DNA of 12,894 nucleotides from Deltaproteobacteria bacterium (GTDB taxonomy: Bacteria; Desulfobacterota; Desulfomonilia; UBA1062). The translations under genes and the position numbers were made by a program. Below the pieces are notes generated by a model that searched no databases, was not told the origin of the DNA, and saw only the letters and a list, made by a program, of their open reading frames with translations. The stretch lies in the NCBI GenBank assembly GCA_023230665.1, contig JALNWY010000079.1:1-12894 (forward strand), given 5' to 3'. Below are positions 1-5,270 of this stretch, piece after piece (position 1 is the first letter of the stretch; every line of letters starts with the position of its first letter).

Positions 1-1
1 G

Positions 2-619
2 GCTGATCCTGCTGCCGTCACCAGCTGGAACGACCTGTGGGACCCCGCCTACAAGGACAAGGTGCTGCTCATGGACGACGTGCGCGACGTGTTCGCCATG
101 TCACTGCGCTCGCTGGGCTACTCAGGCAACGAGACCGATCCCGCCCGCATCAAGGAGGCCTACGAGAAGCTCCTGAAGCTCATCCCGAGCGTCAAGGTAT
201 TCAACTCGGATTCGCCCAAGCAGCCCTTCCTCAACAACGAGGTCGTCATCGGCCAGATCTGGGGCGGCGAGGTCTACCAGGCCAACGAGGAGAACCCGGA
301 CATCAAGTACATCTATCCCAAAGAGGGCGCGACCTTCTGGGCCGACAACATGGTCATACCGGCCTCAACCCGGAACATCGATCATGCCCACGCCTTCATC
401 GACTTCATGTGCAGGCCCGACATCGCCAAGATAAACTGCGAATACGTGGGATACGCCACGGCAAACGCCAAGGCCCAGGAGATGCTCGACGAAAAGACCC
501 GCAACCACAAGGCCGTGTATCCGGACAAGGCAGACCTGGACCGCGGCGAGTTCCAGACCGACGTGGGCGATGCCATCATGATCTACGAGAAGTACTGGGA
601 GATGCTCAAAACCCAGTGA
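2..619 (+). CDS. potD: PotD-type spermidine/putrescine ABC transporter substrate-binding protein (3' part only)
   Basis: The gene is cut by the left edge of the window, so only the last 205 residues are visible, in the frame beginning at base 2. PotD proteins are periplasmic binding proteins that deliver spermidine or putrescine to the PotABC importer. The visible part begins with a type-typical TSWNDLWDP segment. It contains GQIWGGEVYQ and a FWADN segment at visible residues about 112-116, whose Trp and Asp match the W-x-D polyamine-binding residues of E. coli PotD. It ends with the usual pattern of a YATAN segment, YPD and DVGDAIMIYEKYWEMLK. The start, signal peptide and N-lobe lie outside the window. 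The polyamine operon that follows supports a polyamine ligand, although other small cationic ligands of the family cannot be excluded. The other transporter subunits are presumably upstream. Confidence 0.88.
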   Translation, partial: ADPAAVTSWNDLWDPAYKDKVLLMDDVRDVFAMSLRSLGYSGNETDPARIKEAYEKLLKLIPSVKVFNSDSPKQPFLNNEVVIGQIWGGEVYQANEENPDIKYIYPKEGATFWADNMVIPASTRNIDHAHAFIDFMCRPDIAKINCEYVGYATANAKAQEMLDEKTRNHKAVYPDKADLDRGEFQTDVGDAIMIYEKYWEMLKTQ

Positions 620-664
620 TCCTCACACGCTGCCCTTAGTACTCCAGTCGGAATCAATCATCAG

Positions 665-733
665 GCCAGGCTTCAACATCTGACATTGGAAATGCCCGAT
701 GTTGAAGCCTGGCTCCAATTCATCTTTTCTTTC
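665..733 (+). terminator. Hairpin with T-rich tail after potD
   Basis: Bases 665-680 and 698-713 form a perfect 16-bp inverted repeat with a 17-base loop. The downstream stretch to about 733 is T/C-rich (CATCTTTTCTTTCC). It lies 46 bases after the potD stop codon and before the next promoter, so it most likely ends the upstream pot operon. The tail is not a clean T-run and the stem is only moderately GC-rich, so an mRNA-stabilising or processing hairpin is the alternative. Confidence 0.6.
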
Positions 734-869
734 CGCGTCTTAAAAACAGGATCGACCAATGGGAAAAATAGAAAAGAGGGTCTGAGTCAGCGTTTGGGGC
801 GGGAAGTGCGCCTGTGATTTTCGTGAAGTATGGCGGGTTTTTGCAGGGGATGAGTTTCTGATAATTTTC

Positions 870-899
870 TTGACACAGAGGATGAGCATATCATATATA
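870..899 (+). promoter_or_regulatory. Sigma70-like promoter of the polyamine operon
   Basis: A perfect -35 box TTGACA at 870-875 is followed, after 18 bases, by TATATA at 894-899. The expected transcription start is near 906, leaving a leader of about 56 bases before the regulator gene at 962. The region downstream of the -10 box is AT-rich, unlike the surrounding genes. Confidence 0.65.
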
Positions 900-907
900 G
901 CCCCCTC

Positions 908-942
908 AAAGTTTATTATTGTAAACAAAAGGTAACACTTTA
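908..942. promoter_or_regulatory. Candidate operator for the XRE-cupin regulator
   Basis: GTTTA (911-915) and TAAAC (922-926) are inverted arms separated by six bases. A wider imperfect dyad has AAAGT at 908-912 against ACTTT at 937-941. The site lies just downstream of the promoter and upstream of the regulator gene, where an autoregulatory XRE-family repressor would be expected to bind. That it binds there is inferred from position only. Confidence 0.35.
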
Positions 943-961
943 ATATGCCTAGAGGGAGCGG

Positions 962-1504
962 ATGAAGATTGGTGAAAAGATAAAAAACTTGCGTCTTTCC
1001 ATGGAGTTGACTCAGGAAGATCTGGCGACGAGGGCAGATCTCACCAAGGGGTTTATATCGCTTCTTGAGCGTGATCTCCAGACACCGTCTCTGGATACGC
1101 TCGAGCTGATTCTGAATGCCCTGGATACCTCGCTTGCCGACTTCTTTGCGGTCAAGGGTCCGGAGATCGTGGTCTTCAAACCCTCGCAGCGGGTCCTCAT
1201 CGAGGACGAGGACGAGCCCGGGGTGTGCAGGGAGATCCTTATCCCAGGCGCCCAGGGGCGGGAGGCCGACATGCTCCTGGTCACGCTGGAGCCGGGCTCG
1301 GTCACCTACAAGGAGAAGTCGCACTATGGCGATGAGTGCGGTCTGGTGCGTGAAGGTCAGATCGTCATTTGCCTCGGCAAAGACACGTTCAGGGCATCCA
1401 AGGGAGATGCCTTCTACTATACGGCGGACAAGAAGCACTGGATAGAAAACAGATCGAAAAGCGAGGCACAGTTCCTCTGGATCTCTGCCCCGCCGAGTTT
1501 CTGA
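962..1504 (+). CDS. XRE-family transcriptional regulator with C-terminal cupin domain (PuuR-like)
   Basis: This 180-residue DNA-binding regulator has an N-terminal helix-turn-helix at about residues 5-60 (LRLSMELTQEDLATRADLTK, then FISLLERDLQTPSLDTL). A linker leads to a cupin beta-barrel at about residues 100-178, including LEPGSV, HYGDECGLVREGQ, KGDAFYYTADKKHWIENRS and a final FLWISAPPSF. XRE-cupin proteins sense small ligands through the cupin; E. coli PuuR is a family member that responds to putrescine. The start is supported by AGGGAG at 953-958. It is the first gene of the operon and sits 19 bases before speD, so it is probably co-transcribed with the biosynthetic genes and controls them and itself. 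A polyamine or AdoMet-related ligand is inferred from context. The architecture is clear but the target is not proven. Confidence 0.9.
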   Translation: MKIGEKIKNLRLSMELTQEDLATRADLTKGFISLLERDLQTPSLDTLELILNALDTSLADFFAVKGPEIVVFKPSQRVLIEDEDEPGVCREILIPGAQGREADMLLVTLEPGSVTYKEKSHYGDECGLVREGQIVICLGKDTFRASKGDAFYYTADKKHWIENRSKSEAQFLWISAPPSF

Positions 1505-1523
1505 AGAAAGGGGGTATGGAAAA

Positions 1524-1931
1524 ATGACGAACGCACTGGGAACCCACATACTGGCTGAATACTATGATTGCGATGCCGAGGTCCTGAACAACGCGAGAAA
1601 GATCGAAAAACACCTGAACGATGCCGCGCTGGAAGCGGGAGCCACCATCGTGTCGTCGGCGTTCCACACCTTCAATCCCCACGGCGTGAGCGGCTTCGTG
1701 GTCATCGCCGAGTCGCATTTATCCATTCACACCTGGCCCGAGTACGGCTATGCCGCGGTTGACATCTTTACCTGCGGAGACACGGTGGACCCGTGGAAGG
1801 CATTTGATCTCCTGAAGGAGACACTGGACAGCGTCCACTACTCCACCATCGAGATGAAGAGGGGCCGGCTCAAGGTCGCGGGCCAGGAGCTCAAGTACAA
1901 ACCCGATGCAGTAGCTGCTGCAGTGAGGTGA
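1524..1931 (+). CDS. speD: S-adenosylmethionine decarboxylase proenzyme (short prokaryotic class, SpeH type)
   Basis: The enzyme makes decarboxylated AdoMet, the aminopropyl donor for spermidine. It is a 135-residue proenzyme that cleaves itself to create a pyruvoyl cofactor. The processing site is E63-S64 within VVIAESHLSIHTWPE, so S64 would become the pyruvoyl group. The proton-handling residues H69 and C84 (DIFTCGD) match S63/H68/C83 of the Thermotoga/Bacillus type, and the length is usual for this short class. The start at 1524 has AAGGGGG at 1508-1514 as ribosome-binding site. The gene follows the regulator by 19 bases and precedes pdaD by 9 bases, and its product feeds SpeE encoded two genes downstream. 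All expected catalytic residues are present. Confidence 0.96.
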   Translation: MTNALGTHILAEYYDCDAEVLNNARKIEKHLNDAALEAGATIVSSAFHTFNPHGVSGFVVIAESHLSIHTWPEYGYAAVDIFTCGDTVDPWKAFDLLKETLDSVHYSTIEMKRGRLKVAGQELKYKPDAVAAAVR

Positions 1932-1940
1932 CAAAAAGAT

Positions 1941-2408
1941 ATGATCATTCAGACACCAACCACATATTTCATCACTGCCGGGTCCTCTGAGGGATTCTCC
2001 GAGCTCAACGCCTTTGACGGCGCCCTGCTCGACGCCGGTGTTGGCAACGTGAATCTGGTCAAGATGAGCAGCATCTGCCCTCCCCATGCCCGCGAGATAA
2101 AGTCCGTGGGCCTGCCCCAGGGCTCGCTGGTGCCGGTAGCGTATGCCGCGATCACCCTGGCGAGGCCGGGCGAGATCATCTCTGCAGGCGTGGCCCTGGC
2201 CCTGCCCGAGGATAAGGATCATGCCGGCCTGATCATGGAGTATTCGGCAAAGGGGTCCAAGGATCAGATCGAGGCCCAGGTGAGGCGCATGGCCGAAGAG
2301 GGTATGAAGATGCGCGGAAAGGCCATACGCGAGGTCAAGAGCGTCGCCAGGGAGCACCGGGTGGCCAGATGCGGCTGTGCCTTTGCAGCCGTGGTCTTAT
2401 GGGAGTGA
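1941..2408 (+). CDS. pdaD: Pyruvoyl-dependent arginine decarboxylase (PvlArgDC)
   Basis: The enzyme converts arginine to agmatine and CO2 using a self-made pyruvoyl group. The 155-residue product is of normal family length. The processing motif GNVNLVKMSSICPP places cleavage between S43 and S44; N36 and E100 (GLIMEYSAKG) match catalytic residues of the Methanocaldococcus jannaschii enzyme. The family is typical of archaea and is found in some bacteria in place of the large PLP-dependent SpeA. GAGGTGA at 1924-1930 is the ribosome-binding site and overlaps the end of speD. The stop codon overlaps the Shine-Dalgarno region of speE, pointing to tight translational linkage. With the speB product it forms the agmatine route to putrescine. 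Confidence 0.95.
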   Translation: MIIQTPTTYFITAGSSEGFSELNAFDGALLDAGVGNVNLVKMSSICPPHAREIKSVGLPQGSLVPVAYAAITLARPGEIISAGVALALPEDKDHAGLIMEYSAKGSKDQIEAQVRRMAEEGMKMRGKAIREVKSVAREHRVARCGCAFAAVVLWE

Positions 2409-2411
2409 GGC

Positions 2412-3269
2412 ATGAGAACAGCGGATTCATGGTTCATCGAGGTCTTTGACGACAAGACCGGCAAGGTCGGCGGCTTGAGCTTTCACATGGACGAGGTCCT
2501 TTACGAAAAGCAGAGCCCGTATCAAAACATCAAGGTGGTGAAAAACGCGTTCTTCGGCAATGTCATGCTGCTGGACGACCTGGTCATGCTGACCGATAAG
2601 GATGAGTCCTTTTATCACGATATGCTCGTCCACGTGCCCATGGCCTGCGTAGACAGTCCGGAGAACGTGCTCGTGATCGGGGGCGGCGACGGCGGTTCGG
2701 TCAGGGAGGCCCTCAAGCACCCCGGTGTGCGCAGGGTGGTGCTCTGCGAGATCGACGGCATGGTGATCGAGGCGGCCCGGGAGTTTTTCCCTGTCCTGTC
2801 CTCCTGCCTGGGCGACAGCAGGGTCGAGGTGGTGGTGGCAGACGGCATCGAGTATGTCAGGGCACACAAGAACGAGTTCGACTGCATCTGCATCGACTCG
2901 ACCGATCCGATCGGCCCTGCGGTAGGGCTCTTCTCGACCGAGTTCTACGCTGACATACGAGACACCCTGACCGGCCGGGGCGCCATGAGCGCGCAAACCG
3001 AATCCCCGGCATGGAGCCTGGATCAGGTTTCATCCATTGTAAAGAACATGCGGCAGGCCTTCGGGAACGCCTATCTCTACCTGGCCCCGGTTCCCTGCTA
3101 TCCCTCGGGCCTGTGGTCGTTCACGCTCTGTCTCAAGCAGGACAGAAACCCTGTCAAGGATTTCGATCAGGAGCGCGCAGCACTCGTCTCGAAAGATTGC
3201 CGGTACTACAACACCGATATCCACCGGGCATGCTTCGCCCTGCCCAACTTCGTCAGGCAGGCCCTATGA
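2412..3269 (+). CDS. speE: Spermidine synthase (putrescine aminopropyltransferase)
   Basis: The enzyme transfers the aminopropyl group of decarboxylated AdoMet to putrescine, giving spermidine and methylthioadenosine. The 285-residue protein has the usual small N-terminal beta domain (YEKQSPYQNI, GNVMLLDDLVMLTDKDESFYHDML) and a Rossmann methyltransferase-like fold. VLVIGGGDGGSVRE (about residues 87-99) binds the nucleoside and LCEID follows. The IDSTDPIGPA loop (161-170) carries the catalytic aspartates. The C-terminal RYYNTDIHRACFALPNFV is typical. GGGAG at 2401-2405 serves the start. The last codons overlap the start of speB (ATGA). Neighbours argue for spermidine rather than another polyamine, though aminopropyltransferase specificity cannot be fixed from motifs alone. 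Confidence 0.96.
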   Translation: MRTADSWFIEVFDDKTGKVGGLSFHMDEVLYEKQSPYQNIKVVKNAFFGNVMLLDDLVMLTDKDESFYHDMLVHVPMACVDSPENVLVIGGGDGGSVREALKHPGVRRVVLCEIDGMVIEAAREFFPVLSSCLGDSRVEVVVADGIEYVRAHKNEFDCICIDSTDPIGPAVGLFSTEFYADIRDTLTGRGAMSAQTESPAWSLDQVSSIVKNMRQAFGNAYLYLAPVPCYPSGLWSFTLCLKQDRNPVKDFDQERAALVSKDCRYYNTDIHRACFALPNFVRQAL

Positions 3270-4081
3270 GCCGTTTTCTCGCTGCCCGCGATCAGGCCCG
3301 CATCTGCCTGGTGGGTGCTCCCTTTGATTCCACGGCCAGCTACCGTCCCGGGGCGCGCTTCGGCCCGGATGAGATCAGGAGGGCCTCCCAGGGCCTGGAA
3401 ACCTTTTCGTTTGATCAGGAGCACGACCTCGAAGATTGCGCGTTCACAGACATGGGCGATCTTGAGCTGCCCTTTGGCGACCCTTCCCCTGCCCTCGCCA
3501 TGATCGAGACCGCCACGGATGAGCTCATGAGCCAGGGCAGGCTTCCCTTTGTCCTGGGCGGCGAACATCTGGTCTCTCTCGGCGCGATCAGGGCTGCTGC
3601 CGACCGCTTTCCAGACCTCAAGATCGTCCACCTCGACGCTCACGCCGACCTGCGGGACGACTACCTGGGCCAGAGGCTCTCGCACGCCTCGGTGATCCGC
3701 AGGGCCGTGGACCTGCTCGGCCGTGACCGTGTCCGCCAGTTCGGCATCCGTTCGTGCACCAGGGAGGAGTATCCCCTCATGAAAAGCCTTGCCGCAGGCG
3801 TTCCGGAGATCATCGCCTGGGCCGGAGGGTCGCCCTGCTACCTCACCTGCGACCTGGACATCCTCGACCCTGCCGCATTCCCGGGCACCGGGACTCCGGA
3901 ACCGGGCGGTATCTCGTTTCAGAACCTCTCCGATATCCTGGTTTGTCTCATCGGCGGCCTGAATGTCCTGGGCATGGACGTGGTCGAGCTTGCCCCGAAC
4001 ATGGACACCACCGGCATATCATCCATCACGGCCGCCAAGATCGTCCGGGAGTGCATCATCGCGCTGTGCACACGCAGGTAG
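3266..4081 (+). CDS. speB: Agmatinase (ureohydrolase, arginase superfamily)
   Basis: The enzyme hydrolyses agmatine to putrescine and urea with a binuclear manganese centre. The 271-residue protein contains all six metal ligands: H101 in GGEHLVSLG, D124/H126/D128 in HLDAHADLR, and D196/D198 in LTCDLDILDP. These are followed by PGTGTPEPGG and the MDVVELAP segment with E241. The ATG at 3266 overlaps the speE stop and gives a normal family N-terminus (ICLVGAPFDSTASYRPGARFGPDEIR). The frame is also open further upstream inside speE, but that part has no family similarity. Arginase-superfamily members can differ in substrate; pairing with pdaD and speE makes agmatine by far the likeliest. It is the last gene of the polyamine operon. 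Confidence 0.94.
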   Translation: MSRFLAARDQARICLVGAPFDSTASYRPGARFGPDEIRRASQGLETFSFDQEHDLEDCAFTDMGDLELPFGDPSPALAMIETATDELMSQGRLPFVLGGEHLVSLGAIRAAADRFPDLKIVHLDAHADLRDDYLGQRLSHASVIRRAVDLLGRDRVRQFGIRSCTREEYPLMKSLAAGVPEIIAWAGGSPCYLTCDLDILDPAAFPGTGTPEPGGISFQNLSDILVCLIGGLNVLGMDVVELAPNMDTTGISSITAAKIVRECIIALCTRR

Positions 4082-4088
4082 GTAACAC

Positions 4089-4102
4089 AGAGGTTCTCCT
4101 CT
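4089..4102 (+). other. Short hairpin after speB
   Basis: AGAGG (4089-4093) and CCTCT (4098-4102) form a 5-bp stem with a four-base loop eight bases after the speB stop. No T-run follows, so it is at most a weak or factor-assisted terminator. Transcription may continue into the next genes. Confidence 0.3.
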
Positions 4103-4154
4103 ACGCTCACCCCTGCCTGCATATCCCGCTCACAAGCTCTCCCCTTTTCATGTA

Positions 4155-4184
4155 TTGACATTCACGCCCCTGCAATGACATACG
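4155..4184 (+). promoter_or_regulatory. Possible promoter before the Trm112-like gene
   Basis: A perfect TTGACA at 4155-4160 is followed after 18 bases by a poor -10 (CATACG at 4179-4184). Transcription would start close to the AGGAGG ribosome-binding site at 4192-4197, giving a very short leader. The -35 is convincing and the -10 is not. Confidence 0.3.
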
Positions 4185-4204
4185 AAAAGCAGGAGGATTT
4201 TCCC

Positions 4205-4378
4205 ATGCCCATCGACAAGCAACTGCTCGACATCCTTGCCTGCCCTAAGTGCAAGGGCAAGCTCGTGCTGGAGGAAGACCAGAGCGGCCTCGTCTGCCAC
4301 GTCTGCCGGCTGAAGTATCGCATCGAGGACGAGATCCCGGTCATGCTCATCGACGAAGCCGTTCCGTGGGAAGAATGA
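4205..4378 (+). CDS. Trm112 family / UPF0434 small zinc-binding protein
   Basis: A 57-residue protein with two Cys pairs, C13-P-K-C16 and C31-H-V-C34, in the family layout DKQLLDILACPKCKGKL ... LVCHVCRLKYRIEDEIPVMLIDEA. Eukaryotic and archaeal Trm112 activates several methyltransferases. The role of most short bacterial homologues (E. coli YcaR type) is not settled. The start at 4205 is chosen because AGGAGG lies at 4192-4197; a longer reading from 4175 would place that site inside the gene. The stop overlaps the start of the next gene (ATGA), so the two are translationally coupled. Confidence 0.9.
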   Translation: MPIDKQLLDILACPKCKGKLVLEEDQSGLVCHVCRLKYRIEDEIPVMLIDEAVPWEE

Positions 4379-5181
4379 GCCGCCCGCAGGAACAGCTCAC
4401 CGCTGATCATCTCCTCTCCATTGCCCGGCCCGATACCGCCGTGATCCTGGGCACCGGCCTGGGCGTCATGGAGGAGGCCGTGATCGTGGAGAGGGCAATC
4501 CATTATGCGAACATTCCGGGCTTCCCGGTCTCATCCGTGAAGAGCCACGCGGGCAGGCTCCTGTTCGGTACCCTGGGTGATAAAAGCGTGGCGGTCATGA
4601 GCGGGAGATTCCACCTCTACGAGGGTTACTCGCCCCGGGAGGTCACCTTTCCCGTCCGCGTCTTCGCCTATATGGGGATCAGGAATCTGTTCATTTCCAA
4701 TGCAGCAGGAGGCCTGCGGCCGGACCTGACCCCGGGCAGCGCCATGCTCATCACCGATCACATCAACTTCACTGCGCTAAGCCCGCTCACCGGCCCGAAC
4801 ATCGAGGGGCTGGGACCAAGGTTCCCGGACATGACCAGGCCCTACAGCCCCGCGCTCATAGCCAAGGCACGCTTGTTTGCACGCGAGAACGGCATTGATC
4901 TGGGCGAAGGGGTGTATGTGCAGGTGCCGGGGCCGTCGATGGAGACCGGGGCCGAGACCCGGATGCTGCGCCTCATGGGCGCGGACGCCGTGGGCATGTC
5001 CACGGTGATGGAGGTCATCCAGGCCGTTCACTGCGGCATGGAGGTGCTCGCCATATCGGCTGTCACCAACAATAACGACCCCGACAACTACCTGCCCGCT
5101 CCGATCGAGCAGGTCATCGCCATGGCGGAGAAGGCAGGGCCCGTGATCGCACGGGTCTTCGCGGGCATAATAAAAGGCTGA
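4375..5181 (+). CDS. Purine nucleoside phosphorylase family protein (trimeric PNP/MTAP type)
   Basis: The enzyme phosphorolyses purine nucleosides to free base and sugar-1-phosphate. The 268-residue protein shows the trimeric PNP/MTAP signature in order: LGTGLG (about 25-30, phosphate loop), KSHAGRL (56-62), SGRFHLYEGY (76-85), SNAAGGL (108-114), VPGPSMETGAE (184-194), GADAVGMSTVMEV (202-214) and SAVTNNN (228-234). N232 corresponds to the Asn that favours 6-oxopurines; MTAPs usually have Asp there. Several pocket residues differ from ordinary PNP: T27 for the usual Ser in GSGLG, M189 for the purine-stacking Phe, and no His in the expected region near 243-246 (PIEQV), where PNP uses His on the 5'-hydroxyl. 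Together with the polyamine operon upstream this leaves methylthioadenosine or methylthioinosine as possible substrates. It overlaps the Trm112-like gene by four bases. Confidence 0.9.
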   Translation: MSRPQEQLTADHLLSIARPDTAVILGTGLGVMEEAVIVERAIHYANIPGFPVSSVKSHAGRLLFGTLGDKSVAVMSGRFHLYEGYSPREVTFPVRVFAYMGIRNLFISNAAGGLRPDLTPGSAMLITDHINFTALSPLTGPNIEGLGPRFPDMTRPYSPALIAKARLFARENGIDLGEGVYVQVPGPSMETGAETRMLRLMGADAVGMSTVMEVIQAVHCGMEVLAISAVTNNNDPDNYLPAPIEQVIAMAEKAGPVIARVFAGIIKG

Positions 5182-5210
5182 AGCCCTTTTTCCATCAAGG
5201 GCTTCAGCCT
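5165..5210 (-). terminator. Intrinsic terminator for hsp20-lon, hairpin shared with the convergent phosphorylase gene
   Basis: Bases 5175-5188 and 5197-5210 form a perfect 14-bp stem with an 8-base loop. Read on the minus strand the stem is followed by TTTTATTATG, a good T-tract, so it should end transcription coming from lon (stop at 5271). On the plus strand there is no T-run after the stem, but the hairpin includes the phosphorylase stop codon (5179-5181) and may protect or weakly terminate that message. Confidence 0.75.
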
Positions 5211-5270
5211 CGTATAAACCATAATTCCACCGGGCAGCCACAGCCGCCCCTTTTTCAGGCATCAGGCCTT

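Larger units (their letters stand above)
620..961. other. Intergenic region between potD and the polyamine operon
   Basis: These 342 bases hold no convincing gene. From left to right there is the 16-bp hairpin at 665-713, about 130 bases with no recognised feature (734-869), a good sigma70-like promoter (870-899), and an AT-rich stretch with short dyads (908-942) just upstream of the ribosome-binding site AGGGAG at 953-958. An open frame on the minus strand runs through part of it but shows no family resemblance. Confidence 0.7.

Noticed and set aside
1516..1527. Three-codon frame (Met-Glu-Lys-stop) overlapping the start of speD, recalling regulatory upstream peptides of eukaryotic AdoMet decarboxylase
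   Set aside because: Its ATG is one base from the Shine-Dalgarno GGGGG, too close for initiation; such short frames arise by chance.
740..1549. Long minus-strand open frame (269 codons)
   Set aside because: It lies antisense to the XRE-cupin gene, shows no family motifs and would run through the operon promoter. It is a by-product of GC-rich coding sequence.
3011..3265. In-frame upstream extension of agmatinase inside speE
   Set aside because: Residues before 3266 have no ureohydrolase similarity, and the ATGA overlap with the speE stop gives a normal start.
4249..4374. Upstream extension of the phosphorylase into the Trm112-like gene
   Set aside because: The extension is Arg/Gly-rich shadow sequence; the family N-terminus begins just after the ATG at 4375.
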